Positions 8,517 through 15,286 of a stretch of 64,000 bases of DNA are shown piece after piece. The stretch is from Phycicoccus avicenniae (GTDB lineage: Bacteria > Actinomycetota > Actinomycetes > Actinomycetales > Dermatophilaceae). Under the pieces are notes generated by a model. That model was not told where the DNA came from and made no database searches. It saw only the letters and a list, made by a program, of their open reading frames with translations. The position numbers and the translations under genes are program-made. Location: contig NZ_JAGSNF010000017.1 in NCBI RefSeq assembly GCF_018139485.1, positions 1-64,000 of the forward strand. Direction: 5' to 3'. Numbering within the stretch: the first letter of the stretch is position 1; every line of letters begins with the position of its first letter.

Positions 8517-9575
8517 GTGCGAGCCCTCACCTACGCCGCGCCCGCGGCCGACCCCGTCGTCGCCGACGTCCCTCCGCCGGTCGCGGCGCCGGGGACGGCG
8601 GTCGTCGAGGTCCGCGCGACGGGGCTGTGCCGCAGCGACTGGCACGCCTGGGCCGGCCACGACGACGACGTCTCGGTCTTCCCGCACGTGCCGGGGCACG
8701 AGTTCGCCGGTGTCGTCGCGGCGGTCGGCGAGGGCGTCGACCCGGCGTGGGTCGGCCGGCGGGTCACGGCGCCCTTCGTCCAGGCGTGCGGGTCGTGCCC
8801 GACGTGCGCGGCAGGGAACGGCCAGGTGTGCCCGGACCAGCGCCAGCCGGGGTTCACCGACCCCGGGTCGTTCGCCGAGCGGGTCCTCGTCCGGGCCGCG
8901 GGGACGAACCTCGTCGCCCTCCCGGACGGGGTGGACGACGCGACGGCCGCAGCCCTCGGCTGCCGGGTCGCGACGGCGTACCGCGCGCTCGTCGCCCGGG
9001 CCCGCGTCGCGCCGGGCGAGAGGGTGCTCGTCCTCGGGTGCGGCGGGGTCGGCCTGGCCGCCGTGCAGGTGGCCGTGGCCCGTGGCGCGGTCGTCTGCGC
9101 CGTCGACACCGACGAGTGCGCCCGCCGGCGAGCGCTCGACGTCGGTGCCGCGGCCACGCTCGACGCCCGGACCGACGAGGGGGAGCTGCTCGAGGCGGTA
9201 CGCGCCTGGTCCGGGGGCGAGGGGGCGGACGTCGCCGTCGACGCCGTGGGGTCCCCCTCGACGTGCCGCACCGGGGTGCTCGCCCTGCGGCGGCGGGGTC
9301 GTCACGTCCAGGTCGGCCTGCTGCCCCCGGCGGCCGGCCGCGCGGAGGTGCCGATGGAGCGGGTCATCGGGTGGGAGCTCGACGTCCTCGGCAGCCACGG
9401 GATGGCCGCCTCCGACTACCCCGCCCTGCTCGACGACGTCCGGTCCGGCCGCCTCGACCTCGGCGCCCTCCTCGACCCGGCGGGACCGGTGGGCCTCGCG
9501 GAGGCCGGCCGGCGGCTCGCCGCGATGGGGTCCGCCCCGTCGCGGGGTGTCGTCGTCGTGGACCCGGGCCGCTGA
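8517..9575 (+). CDS. Zinc-dependent medium-chain alcohol dehydrogenase family protein
   Basis: 352 residues of the MDR/zinc alcohol dehydrogenase family. Catalytic zinc region ATGLCRSDWHAW and GHEFAG at about 35-65; structural-zinc cysteines in ACGSCPTCAAGNGQVC; Rossmann motif VLGCGGVGLAAVQ at about 170, then CAVDTDEC, suggesting NAD(H). It probably oxidises an alcohol or polyol; the substrate is unknown. GTG start chosen because CAGGCT lies 7 nt before it and the family consensus begins with RALTYAAP; the longer frame upstream has no homology-like content. Confidence 0.88.
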   Translation: MRALTYAAPAADPVVADVPPPVAAPGTAVVEVRATGLCRSDWHAWAGHDDDVSVFPHVPGHEFAGVVAAVGEGVDPAWVGRRVTAPFVQACGSCPTCAAGNGQVCPDQRQPGFTDPGSFAERVLVRAAGTNLVALPDGVDDATAAALGCRVATAYRALVARARVAPGERVLVLGCGGVGLAAVQVAVARGAVVCAVDTDECARRRALDVGAAATLDARTDEGELLEAVRAWSGGEGADVAVDAVGSPSTCRTGVLALRRRGRHVQVGLLPPAAGRAEVPMERVIGWELDVLGSHGMAASDYPALLDDVRSGRLDLGALLDPAGPVGLAEAGRRLAAMGSAPSRGVVVVDPGR

Positions 9576-9586
9576 GGACGGCGACG

Positions 9587-10216
9587 GTGGCCCGCGGATT
9601 CTGGCGGGAGCGGGTCCTCCCGCGCCTGAACCACCGCGCCCTCGCCGGCGCGGACGCGAGCGCGTGGCGGGCGCCGGTGTGCGCCGGCGCCGTCGGCACG
9701 GTCCTCGACATCGGCTTCGGCTCGGGGCCGGACCTGCCGTTCTACGGCGACGCGGTGACCCGGGTGCTCGCGGCCGAGCCGTCGGACGTCGCGTGGCGCC
9801 TGGCCGCGGAGCGGGTCGTCACGTTCGGGCGACCGGTCGAGCGGGTCTCCCTCGACGCCGCCGACCTCGCGGGGATGCCGGACGAGGCCGTCGACACCGC
9901 CGTGAGCGCCTGGTCGATGTGCACCGTGCCCGACCTCGTCGGGGCCCTCGTGGAGGTCCGGCGCGTCCTGCGGCCGGGGGGCGAGCTGAGGTTCGTCGAG
10001 CACGCCCGGTCACCGGACCCGCGGGTCGCCCGGGCCCAGGACCGGGTCCAGCCGGTGTGGGGTCGCGTCGCGGGCGGCTGCCACGTCGACCGGGACCTCG
10101 TCGGGATGCTCGACGCGGCCGGCTACGACGTCACGGTCGCGCGCGCCGTCTCCGTCGCGGGCGGACCGGCCCGGCCGTGGTCGTGGTTCGTCACCGGCTC
10201 GGCGCGGCCACGCTGA
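9587..10216 (+). CDS. Class I SAM-dependent methyltransferase
   Basis: 209 residues. SAM-binding motif I is VLDIGFGSGPDLPFYG at about 35-50, motif II AAEPSDVAWRLAAER, post-motif VDTAVSAWSMCTVPDLVGALVEVRRVLRPGGELRFVEHARSPD, as in small arsenite/phospholipid-type methyltransferases. The C-terminal GGCHVDRDLVGMLDAAGYDV is family-typical. Starts at a GTG 12 nt after the dehydrogenase stop, so it is probably co-transcribed. Substrate unknown. Confidence 0.82.
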   Translation: MARGFWRERVLPRLNHRALAGADASAWRAPVCAGAVGTVLDIGFGSGPDLPFYGDAVTRVLAAEPSDVAWRLAAERVVTFGRPVERVSLDAADLAGMPDEAVDTAVSAWSMCTVPDLVGALVEVRRVLRPGGELRFVEHARSPDPRVARAQDRVQPVWGRVAGGCHVDRDLVGMLDAAGYDVTVARAVSVAGGPARPWSWFVTGSARPR

Positions 10217-10291
10217 CCGCCACTCCGGCGACCGGGTCGCCGCACGTGCCGACCGCCGACCCGCGTGCACCGGACCAGGGGTGGCTGCGGG

Positions 10292-10334
10292 ATGCTCCGG
10301 ATCCGGAGGGAATGCTCCGGATCCGGAGCATTCC
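10292..10334. repeat. Direct repeat plus 26-bp perfect palindrome, terminator candidate
   Basis: The 17-mer ATGCTCCGGATCCGGAG occurs at 10292 and 10312. The second copy lies within a perfect 26-bp palindrome (10309-10334) centred on GGATCC. It follows the methyltransferase stop and precedes a convergent gene, so it could act as a bidirectional terminator, but no T-run follows. Confidence 0.65.
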
Positions 10335-10353
10335 GGGACGACCCCTTGTCGGT

Positions 10354-10440
10354 CCGCCGTGCGACTCGGCCGCGGCTCAGCACCGCCGTGCGGCTCGGCC
10401 GCCGCGGCTCAGCACCGCCGTGCGGCTCGGCGGCCGAGGA
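10354..10440. repeat. Tandem repeat of about 29-32 bp, 2.8 copies
   Basis: Units beginning CCGCCGTGCGRCTCGGC start at 10354, 10383 and 10415; the first two end in CGCGGCTCAGCA. The array lies between two convergent genes and outside coding sequence. Confidence 0.75.
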
Positions 10441-10458
10441 CCGCACCCTCCGTCCGCC

Positions 10459-10620
10459 TCAGCGGCCGAGGATCTTGGCGAGGAAGCCGGTACTCGGCTC
10501 CCCCTCGTGGCCGCGGCAGCGGTCGCCCGCGGGCACCCCACGCATCACCTGGTCGACGTGCTGGCCGCAGCCGGCCCACGTCGTCTTGCCACAGGTCTTG
10601 CAGGTCACGGCTCGGCACAC
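10459..10620 (-). CDS. Small Cys-rich protein of an uncharacterised actinobacterial family, putative persulfide-regulon member
   Basis: A 53-residue protein: GTG start, with GGAGGA seven nucleotides upstream. Its core (VTCKTCGKTTWAGCGQH, then VMRGVPAGDRCRGHEG) has Cys at 2, 7, 10, 18 and 35 and His at 21 and 38, resembling a minimal zinc-ribbon or thiol carrier. I recall this family as a widespread hypothetical protein of actinobacteria; no function is known to me. It has its own CstR/CsoR-like operator 37 nt upstream overlapping a TATAGT -10, which ties it to the persulfide-response genes to the right. Confidence 0.75.
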   Translation of the reverse strand: MCRAVTCKTCGKTTWAGCGQHVDQVMRGVPAGDRCRGHEGEPSTGFLAKILGR

Positions 10621-10656
10621 GATGGTTCCTCCGCTCGTCGGTGCGTTCGCGCAACT

Positions 10657-10672
10657 ATACCCCATGGGGTAT
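10657..10672. promoter_or_regulatory. CstR/CsoR-type operator 1
   Basis: ATACCCCATGGGGTAT is a perfect 16-bp palindrome of the form ATACCC-N4-GGGTAT, typical of CsoR/CstR-family sites. On the minus strand it overlaps TATAGT (10654-10659), a good -10 for the small Cys-protein gene starting at 10620; bound repressor would cover the promoter. Confidence 0.8.
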
Positions 10673-10678
10673 GTGACG

Positions 10679-11302
10679 TCAGGCGTCCGACGGATCGCCC
10701 AGCCGGCGCAGGACGACGACCGTGTCGAGCGCGGGACGTCCCGCTCCGTCGACGACGCGCTCGCGGACCTCGGCCACCTCGACGTCGACGGGCAGGTCCG
10801 CGACGGCGGCGACGACCGCGTCCGGGTCGTGGAGCACCGAGGCGTCCTGTGGACCGCCGACCCCCTCCCCGAGGTTGCGCTCGGCGTGCAGCACGACGAC
10901 GACCGTCCCACCGGGGGCGCAGGCGTCGACTCCGTGCTCGAGGGCGGTCCGCCACGGCCCGTCGGCGAGCTGGAGGTAGCAGAAGAGGACGAGGTCGAAC
11001 GACGAGCCGGGTGCGGGCTGCGTCGCGTCGGCGACGACCGCCTCGAGCCGCTCCGCATCGCCGCCGAGCCGGCGGTCGGCGATGTCACGCATCCGCCGGA
11101 CCGCGACGGGGGAGAAGTCCGCGCCCACGACGCGCCAACCGCGCTCGGCGAGCCACACGGCGTTGCGCCCCTCGCCGGCGGCGACGTCGAGCGCCCGCCC
11201 GGGGGTCAGGCGTCCGACGAGGTCGGCCACGTGGACGTTCGGGGAGCCCGACCACACGAGGTCGGCGCCGGAGTACCGCTCGTCCCAGGCCGCGGGGTCC
11301 AT
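10679..11302 (-). CDS. Class I SAM-dependent methyltransferase (TehB-like)
   Basis: 207 residues beginning MDPAAWDERYSG. SAM motifs are ALDVAAGEGRNAVWLAERGW (about 39-58) and VVGADFSPVAVRRMRDIA, with SFDLVLFCYLQLADG as motif post-II. The AAGEGRNAVWLAE signature is shared with tellurite-resistance TehB and thiol/chalcogen methyltransferases, which would fit a sulfur-stress locus, but the substrate is not shown. It starts 13 nt after the cstR-like stop and is probably co-transcribed with it. Confidence 0.82.
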   Translation of the reverse strand: MDPAAWDERYSGADLVWSGSPNVHVADLVGRLTPGRALDVAAGEGRNAVWLAERGWRVVGADFSPVAVRRMRDIADRRLGGDAERLEAVVADATQPAPGSSFDLVLFCYLQLADGPWRTALEHGVDACAPGGTVVVVLHAERNLGEGVGGPQDASVLHDPDAVVAAVADLPVDVEVAEVRERVVDGAGRPALDTVVVLRRLGDPSDA

Positions 11303-11315
11303 CGGGTGCCCCGGC

Positions 11316-11576
11316 TCACGCGAGGGAGAGGAAGAGCTTCTCCATGGACTCGACGTCCATCTCACCGGCCTCGGGATCGGTGATGCACTGCTTGAGCCCG
11401 GTCGCGATGACCGCGAAGCCGGCCCGGTCGAGGGCCTTGGACACCGCCGCCAGCTGGGTGACGACGTCCTGGCAGTCCCGGCCGTCCTCGATCATCTTGA
11501 GGATGCCGCCGATCTGCCCCTGGGCGCGCTTGAGCCGCTTGACGACGGCCTGCATCTCCTGGGCGTCGAGCTGCAC
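11316..11576 (-). CDS. cstR: CsoR-family repressor with CstR-type cysteines (persulfide sensor)
   Basis: 86 residues, full length for the DUF156/CsoR family of all-helical repressors. Cys35 (GRDCQDVVTQL) and Cys64 (ATGLKQC) are spaced as Cys36 and Cys65 of copper-sensing M. tuberculosis CsoR, but the copper-ligand His61 position is Gly60. Loss of that His with retention of both Cys is the pattern of CstR, which senses persulfides and polysulfides by disulfide or trisulfide cross-linking. GTG start with GAGGAGG site. It has an operator 34 nt upstream, implying autoregulation, and lies beside thioredoxin and cstB-like genes. Confidence 0.87.
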   Translation of the reverse strand: MQLDAQEMQAVVKRLKRAQGQIGGILKMIEDGRDCQDVVTQLAAVSKALDRAGFAVIATGLKQCITDPEAGEMDVESMEKLFLSLA

Positions 11577-11609
11577 GGCGACCTCCTCGTGGTGGGTGAC
11601 GACGGGATC

Positions 11610-11625
11610 ATACCCCTCGGGGTAC
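11610..11625. promoter_or_regulatory. CstR-type operator 2 (autoregulation of the repressor)
   Basis: ATACCCCTCGGGGTAC, nearly palindromic. Its minus-strand end overlaps TATGAT (11607-11612), a -10 for the repressor gene at 11576. Confidence 0.8.
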
Positions 11626-11631
11626 AGGGGC

Positions 11632-11997
11632 TCAGCCGGCCTGCTGCTCGGCGACCTTGGCCCGGACCTCGTCCATGTCGAGGTCCTTGATGCCCTGGAC
11701 GACCTGCTCGAGCGCCGCGGGGGGCAGCGCGCCGGCCTCGCGGAAGACGAGGATGCCGTCGCGGAAGCCCATGAGGGTCGGGATCGAGGTGATCTGGACC
11801 GCACCGGCGAGCGCCTGCTCGGCCTCGGTGTCGACCTTGGCGTGCACGACGTCGTCGTGCTTCTCGCTCGAGGCCTCGAAGGTGGGGGCGAACTGGCGGC
11901 ACGGGCCGCACCAGCTGGCCCACCAGTCGACGAGGACGATCCCCTCGTCGGTGACGGTCTTCTCGAAGGTGTCGGCGGTGAGCTCGACGGTGGCCAT
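11632..11997 (-). CDS. trxA: Thioredoxin
   Basis: 121 residues with the thioredoxin fold and active site WASWCGPC (Cys30, Cys33), cis-proline segment TSIPTLMGF and a C-terminal extension KDLDMDEVRAKVAEQQAG. Cytosolic disulfide reductase; thioredoxins also reduce persulfides and release H2S, which suits this locus. ATG with GAGGAG five nucleotides upstream. Divergent from the persulfide dioxygenase gene across operator 3, and followed by the repressor gene, which has its own operator. Confidence 0.92.
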   Translation of the reverse strand: MATVELTADTFEKTVTDEGIVLVDWWASWCGPCRQFAPTFEASSEKHDDVVHAKVDTEAEQALAGAVQITSIPTLMGFRDGILVFREAGALPPAALEQVVQGIKDLDMDEVRAKVAEQQAG

Positions 11998-12042
11998 GAC
12001 GTCTCCTCTGGGTCGTAGGGTGCCTTCACGACGTGACAACGG

Positions 12043-12058
12043 ATACCCCCTAGGGTAT
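12043..12058. promoter_or_regulatory. CstR-type operator 3 between thioredoxin and cstB
   Basis: ATACCCCCTAGGGTAT again fits ATACCC-N4-GGGTAT. On the plus strand it runs into TATATT (12056-12061), a good -10 for the cstB-like gene at 12097. It lies 46 nt from the divergent thioredoxin start, so one repressor could control both. Confidence 0.82.
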
Positions 12059-12096
12059 ATTCCGTCCCACGCCCTGTCACGGAAGGAACATGCACG

Positions 12097-13446
12097 ATGG
12101 TCGAGATCATCCCCGTGGAGACCCCGTCCCTCGGTGACCGCAGCTACCTGGCCCACGACGGCGAGGTGGCCCTCGTCGTCGACCCGCAGCGGGACGTCGA
12201 CCGGGTGCTCGCGCTCGCGGACCAGCACCAGGTGCGGATCACCCACGTGCTCGAGACGCACATCCACAACGACTACGTGACCGGCGGGCTCGCCCTCGCC
12301 GAGCGGACCGGTGCGGCCTACCACGTCAACGCCGAGGACCCGGTGGCCTTCGACCGCACGCCGGTCCGCGACGGTGACGTCATCGAGGTCTCGCCGGCGA
12401 TGACGCTCACCGTCATCGCGACCCCGGGGCACACGTTCACGCACCTCTCCTACGCCCTGACGTCCGGCGACGAGGACGTCGCCGTGTTCACCGGGGGCTC
12501 GCTGCTCTTCGGCTCCACCGGCCGGCCGGACCTCCTCGGCCCGGACCACACCGACGCCCTCGTGCGCCACCAGTACGCCTCGGCGCACCGGCTCGCGGAC
12601 ACCGTCGCCGACACCGCCGCCGTCATGCCGACCCACGGCTTCGGCAGCTTCTGCTCGGCCACCCAGTCGGACGCCACGGAGTCGACGATCGGGCAGGAGA
12701 AGCGGACCAACCCGGCCCTGACCCAGGACGAGCAGGACTGGGTGCGCGACATCCTCGACGGGCTCGACGCCTATCCCGCCTACTACGCCCACATGGGCCC
12801 GGCCAACCTCGCCGGACCGGACGCGCCCGACCTCGAGGCGCCGAGCCGGGCCGACAAGGACGAGATCCGCCGTCGCATCGAGGCGGGCGAGTGGGTCGTC
12901 GACCTGCGTATCCGCACCGCCTTCGCCGCCGGGCACGTCCCCGGGTCCTTCAACCTCGGCATCGACGGACAGCTCGCGACCTACGTCGGCTGGATGAAGC
13001 CGTGGGAGACCGAGATCTCCGTCCTCGGCGACACCCCCGAGCAGGTCGCCGAGGCCCAGCGCGAGCTCGTCCGGATCGGTATCGACGAGGTCGCCTCCTC
13101 GGCCGACGGGCGCCCGCAGGACTGGACCGACGGCGACCTCGCGACGCTGCGCCGGGCCACCTTCGCCGACCTCGCCGACGTCCGGCACCACCGCCGGGTC
13201 CAGGTGCTCGACGTCCGGCGCGCCCCGGAGTTCGCCTCCGGACACATCGAGGGCGCGGTGAACATTCCGATCCACGAGATCGTCGGCCGCGTCGACGAGG
13301 TCCCCGACGGCGAGGTGTGGGTGCACTGCGCCGGGGGGTACCGGGCCTCGGTCGTCGGCAGCATCCTCCAGGCCGCCGGCAAGGACGTCGTCGTCGTCGA
13401 CGACAGCTTCGACAACACCCGCGCGGTGGGACTGCTGCCCACCTGA
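12097..13446 (+). CDS. cstB: CstB-like persulfide dioxygenase - rhodanese fusion
   Basis: 449 residues with the three-domain order of staphylococcal CstB: (1) metallo-beta-lactamase-fold persulfide dioxygenase, with the mononuclear-iron motif THIHNDYVTGG (His55, His57, Asp59), PGHTFTHLSY and a Cys in THGFGSFCS (about 186); (2) a pseudo-rhodanese at about 255-350 lacking a catalytic Cys; (3) an active rhodanese with WVHCAGGYRAS (Cys at about 411). CstB-type enzymes oxidise low-molecular-weight persulfides and yield thiosulfate, detoxifying H2S. Length matches CstB (about 444). The promoter overlaps operator 3. Confidence 0.9.
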   Translation: MVEIIPVETPSLGDRSYLAHDGEVALVVDPQRDVDRVLALADQHQVRITHVLETHIHNDYVTGGLALAERTGAAYHVNAEDPVAFDRTPVRDGDVIEVSPAMTLTVIATPGHTFTHLSYALTSGDEDVAVFTGGSLLFGSTGRPDLLGPDHTDALVRHQYASAHRLADTVADTAAVMPTHGFGSFCSATQSDATESTIGQEKRTNPALTQDEQDWVRDILDGLDAYPAYYAHMGPANLAGPDAPDLEAPSRADKDEIRRRIEAGEWVVDLRIRTAFAAGHVPGSFNLGIDGQLATYVGWMKPWETEISVLGDTPEQVAEAQRELVRIGIDEVASSADGRPQDWTDGDLATLRRATFADLADVRHHRRVQVLDVRRAPEFASGHIEGAVNIPIHEIVGRVDEVPDGEVWVHCAGGYRASVVGSILQAAGKDVVVVDDSFDNTRAVGLLPT

Positions 13447-13481
13447 CCCGTCGGCACCCTCGTGAGGGGGAGGATGGCCCG

Positions 13482-14459
13482 GTGGCCGCCCTCCCCCTCA
13501 CGCACGCCCTCGACGCCGTGCTCGCCGGTGTCCCGACGGGCGACCTGCACCGGGCGACGGGATCGCTCATCGAGGCGTACCGCTCCGGGGCCCCGCCGGC
13601 CGACCTCGTCCTGCGGGACCCCGTGCGCGCGGCGGCGTACGCCGGGTACCGCATGCCCGCCACCGCGGCCGCGGTCGGACGGGTGCTGCGCGAGGCGCGA
13701 CGGCTCGTCCCGGACCTGCCGGTCGCGACCCTCACGGACGTCGGGGGCGGGACCGGCGCCGCTGCCTGGGCCGCCGCCGAGACTCTCCCCGACCTGCGGG
13801 ACGTGGAGGTCGTCGACGCCTCCGCCGACGCCCTCGCCCTCGGCGCCCGGATCGCCGCCCACGGCCCGCCACCCCTCACGGGGGCGCGGTGGACGCGGCG
13901 GGCGCTCGGCGTCGGCTCCGGCGTCCCGGCGGCGGACCTCATCACCGTCTCCTACCTCCTCGGCGAGCTGCCCGACCCCACGCGGCACGCGGTCGTCGAC
14001 GCCGCGGTCGGCGCCGCCCGGTCCGTGGTCGCGGTCGTCGAGCCCGGCACCCCGCGGGGGTTCGCTGCTGTCGTCGAGGCCCGCGACCGGCTCCTCGGAG
14101 CCGGCTGGCACGTGCTCGCCCCGTGCCCCCACGAGGACGTCTGCCCGCTGGCAGCGGCCGGGGACTGGTGCCATCTCGCGGTCCGGCTCGACCGCACGGC
14201 GCTGCACCGTCGGCTCAAGGACGCCGTGCGCGGGCACGAGGACGAGAAGGTCTCCTACGTCGTCGCGACCCGGGAACCCCTGGGCCGGGCGCGGGGCCGC
14301 GTCCTGCGACACCCCGTCACCCGCAAGGGGCTCGTACGGCTCGAGGTCTGCCGGGACGACGGCGACGCCGCCCCCGAGGTCGTCACCAAGCGCGACCGGG
14401 AGCGCTACCGGGCCGCCCGCGACGTCGCGTGGGGCGACCCCTGGACCCCGTCCGGGTGA
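13482..14459 (+). CDS. Rsm22/mS35-like small ribosomal subunit methyltransferase family protein
   Basis: 325 residues of the Rsm22 family, SAM-dependent proteins linked to small ribosomal subunit assembly (mitochondrial Rsm22/METTL17). Seen: N-terminal helical region with SYRMPATAAAVG-like AGYRMPATAAAVGRVL, the SAM loop LTDVGGGTGAAAWAA at about 80-94, ITVSYLLGELPD, and a cysteine set in LAPCPHEDVCPLAAAGDWCH, which in the family binds an iron-sulfur cluster or zinc. GTG start 35 nt after the cstB stop, with an AGGA-containing purine stretch in front. No evident tie to persulfide metabolism. Confidence 0.8.
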   Translation: MAALPLTHALDAVLAGVPTGDLHRATGSLIEAYRSGAPPADLVLRDPVRAAAYAGYRMPATAAAVGRVLREARRLVPDLPVATLTDVGGGTGAAAWAAAETLPDLRDVEVVDASADALALGARIAAHGPPPLTGARWTRRALGVGSGVPAADLITVSYLLGELPDPTRHAVVDAAVGAARSVVAVVEPGTPRGFAAVVEARDRLLGAGWHVLAPCPHEDVCPLAAAGDWCHLAVRLDRTALHRRLKDAVRGHEDEKVSYVVATREPLGRARGRVLRHPVTRKGLVRLEVCRDDGDAAPEVVTKRDRERYRAARDVAWGDPWTPSG

Positions 14460-14576
14460 GCGGTCCCCGCCGCCCGGACGGGCCGTCCACGGCGCGCCGA
14501 ACCGCGGCGGAATGCGCGATTTCCCGCGTCGCTGTGTACGTTGGCAACGAAAGACCCCCGAACGAAGGATGACTCC

Positions 14577-14852
14577 GTGACCAAGAAGGAACTCGCCCAG
14601 GCCCTCGCCGGGAAGACCGACCTGTCGGCCAGCGCCGCCGAGGAGGTCCTCAACACCGCCCTCGAGCTCGTCAGCGACTCGCTCGCCAAGGGTGAGGACG
14701 TCAAGCTCGCCGGCTTCGGCAACTTCGAGACCCGCGAGCGCGCCGCCCGCACGGGCCGCAACCCGCAGACCGGCGAGGAGATCCAGATCGCCGCGTCGAC
14801 GTCCGTCGGCTTCAAGGCCGCGACGCAGCTGAAGCGCGCCGTCAACGGCTGA
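14577..14852 (+). CDS. hup: HU-family DNA-binding protein
   Basis: 91 residues: VTKKELAQALAGKTDLSASAAEEVLNT helical dimerisation part, then the beta-arm hallmark GFGNFETRERAARTGRNPQTGEEI. Full-length HU lacking the Lys/Ala-rich tail of mycobacterial HupB. Nucleoid-associated, non-specific DNA bending. GTG start with AAGGA eight nucleotides upstream. A strong hairpin follows the stop codon. Confidence 0.93.
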   Translation: MTKKELAQALAGKTDLSASAAEEVLNTALELVSDSLAKGEDVKLAGFGNFETRERAARTGRNPQTGEEIQIAASTSVGFKAATQLKRAVNG

Positions 14853-14869
14853 CGCTCCACGCACCGTCC

Positions 14870-14904
14870 GACGGGGCGCCGACCACCACGGTCGGCGCCC
14901 CGTC
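14870..14904. terminator. Bidirectional hairpin terminator, HU / rpmJ
   Basis: A perfect 15-bp stem (GACGGGGCGCCGACC and its complement) with a 5-nt loop lies between two convergent genes. No U-tract follows, as is common in high-GC actinobacteria. Confidence 0.8.
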
Positions 14905-14926
14905 GGCGTGTCCGGGCGCCGGGGGG

Positions 14927-15049
14927 TCAGCCCTGGCGGGCCTTGAACCGGGGGTTCTGCTTGTTGATGACGTACACGCGGCCGCGCCGTCGCACGACCT
15001 GCGAGCCCGGGACGGCCTTGAGCGAGCGCAGGCTGTTGCGCACCTTCAT
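14927..15049 (-). CDS. rpmJ: 50S ribosomal protein L36, zinc-free paralogue
   Basis: 40 residues ([11 protein letters not shown] ... [23 protein letters not shown]). All zinc-ligand cysteines of standard L36 are absent, as in the YkgO-type paralogue made in zinc starvation. Its ATG overlaps the rpmF stop (ATGA), and it is the last gene of a zinc-starvation operon read right to left. Confidence 0.9.
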   Translation of the reverse strand: MKVRNSLRSLKAVPGSQVVRRRGRVYVINKQNPRFKARQG

Positions 15050-15213
15050 CGCACGACCACCCGCCCCTCGGCGACCGCGCGCACGAGGCGTCGCGGCACG
15101 TGGACCTCGCGCCCGTCGACGGTCACGGGCACGAGTCCTGGCACCGACGCCTTCCAGGTCGAGCGGCGGTGGCGGGTGTTGCTGCGGGACAGACGCCGCT
15201 TGGGCACTGCCAT
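15046..15213 (-). CDS. rpmF: 50S ribosomal protein L32, zinc-free paralogue
   Basis: 55 residues ([21 protein letters not shown] ...). The CxxC pairs of the zinc form are missing, so this is the C-minus version. GAAGGAG site precedes the ATG. It sits 74 nt after the COG0523-like gene and is coupled to rpmJ, in the Zur-type cluster. Confidence 0.9.
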   Translation of the reverse strand: MAVPKRRLSRSNTRHRRSTWKASVPGLVPVTVDGREVHVPRRLVRAVAEGRVVVR

Positions 15214-15286
15214 GGGGATCTCCTTCGGGCTGTCGGGCTGTTGGGCTGTCGGGCCGTTGTGGCCCGCCGGGGGGGTGGGGGCGAGG

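Noticed and set aside
11316-11576. Copper-sensing CsoR
   Set aside because: Both Cys are present but the copper-ligand His is Gly, and neighbours are persulfide rather than copper genes; no copper ATPase or chaperone seen.
8374-12018. 1214-codon plus-strand frame
   Set aside because: Overlaps five genes with clear motifs; its own translation shows no domain and is Arg/Ala-rich.
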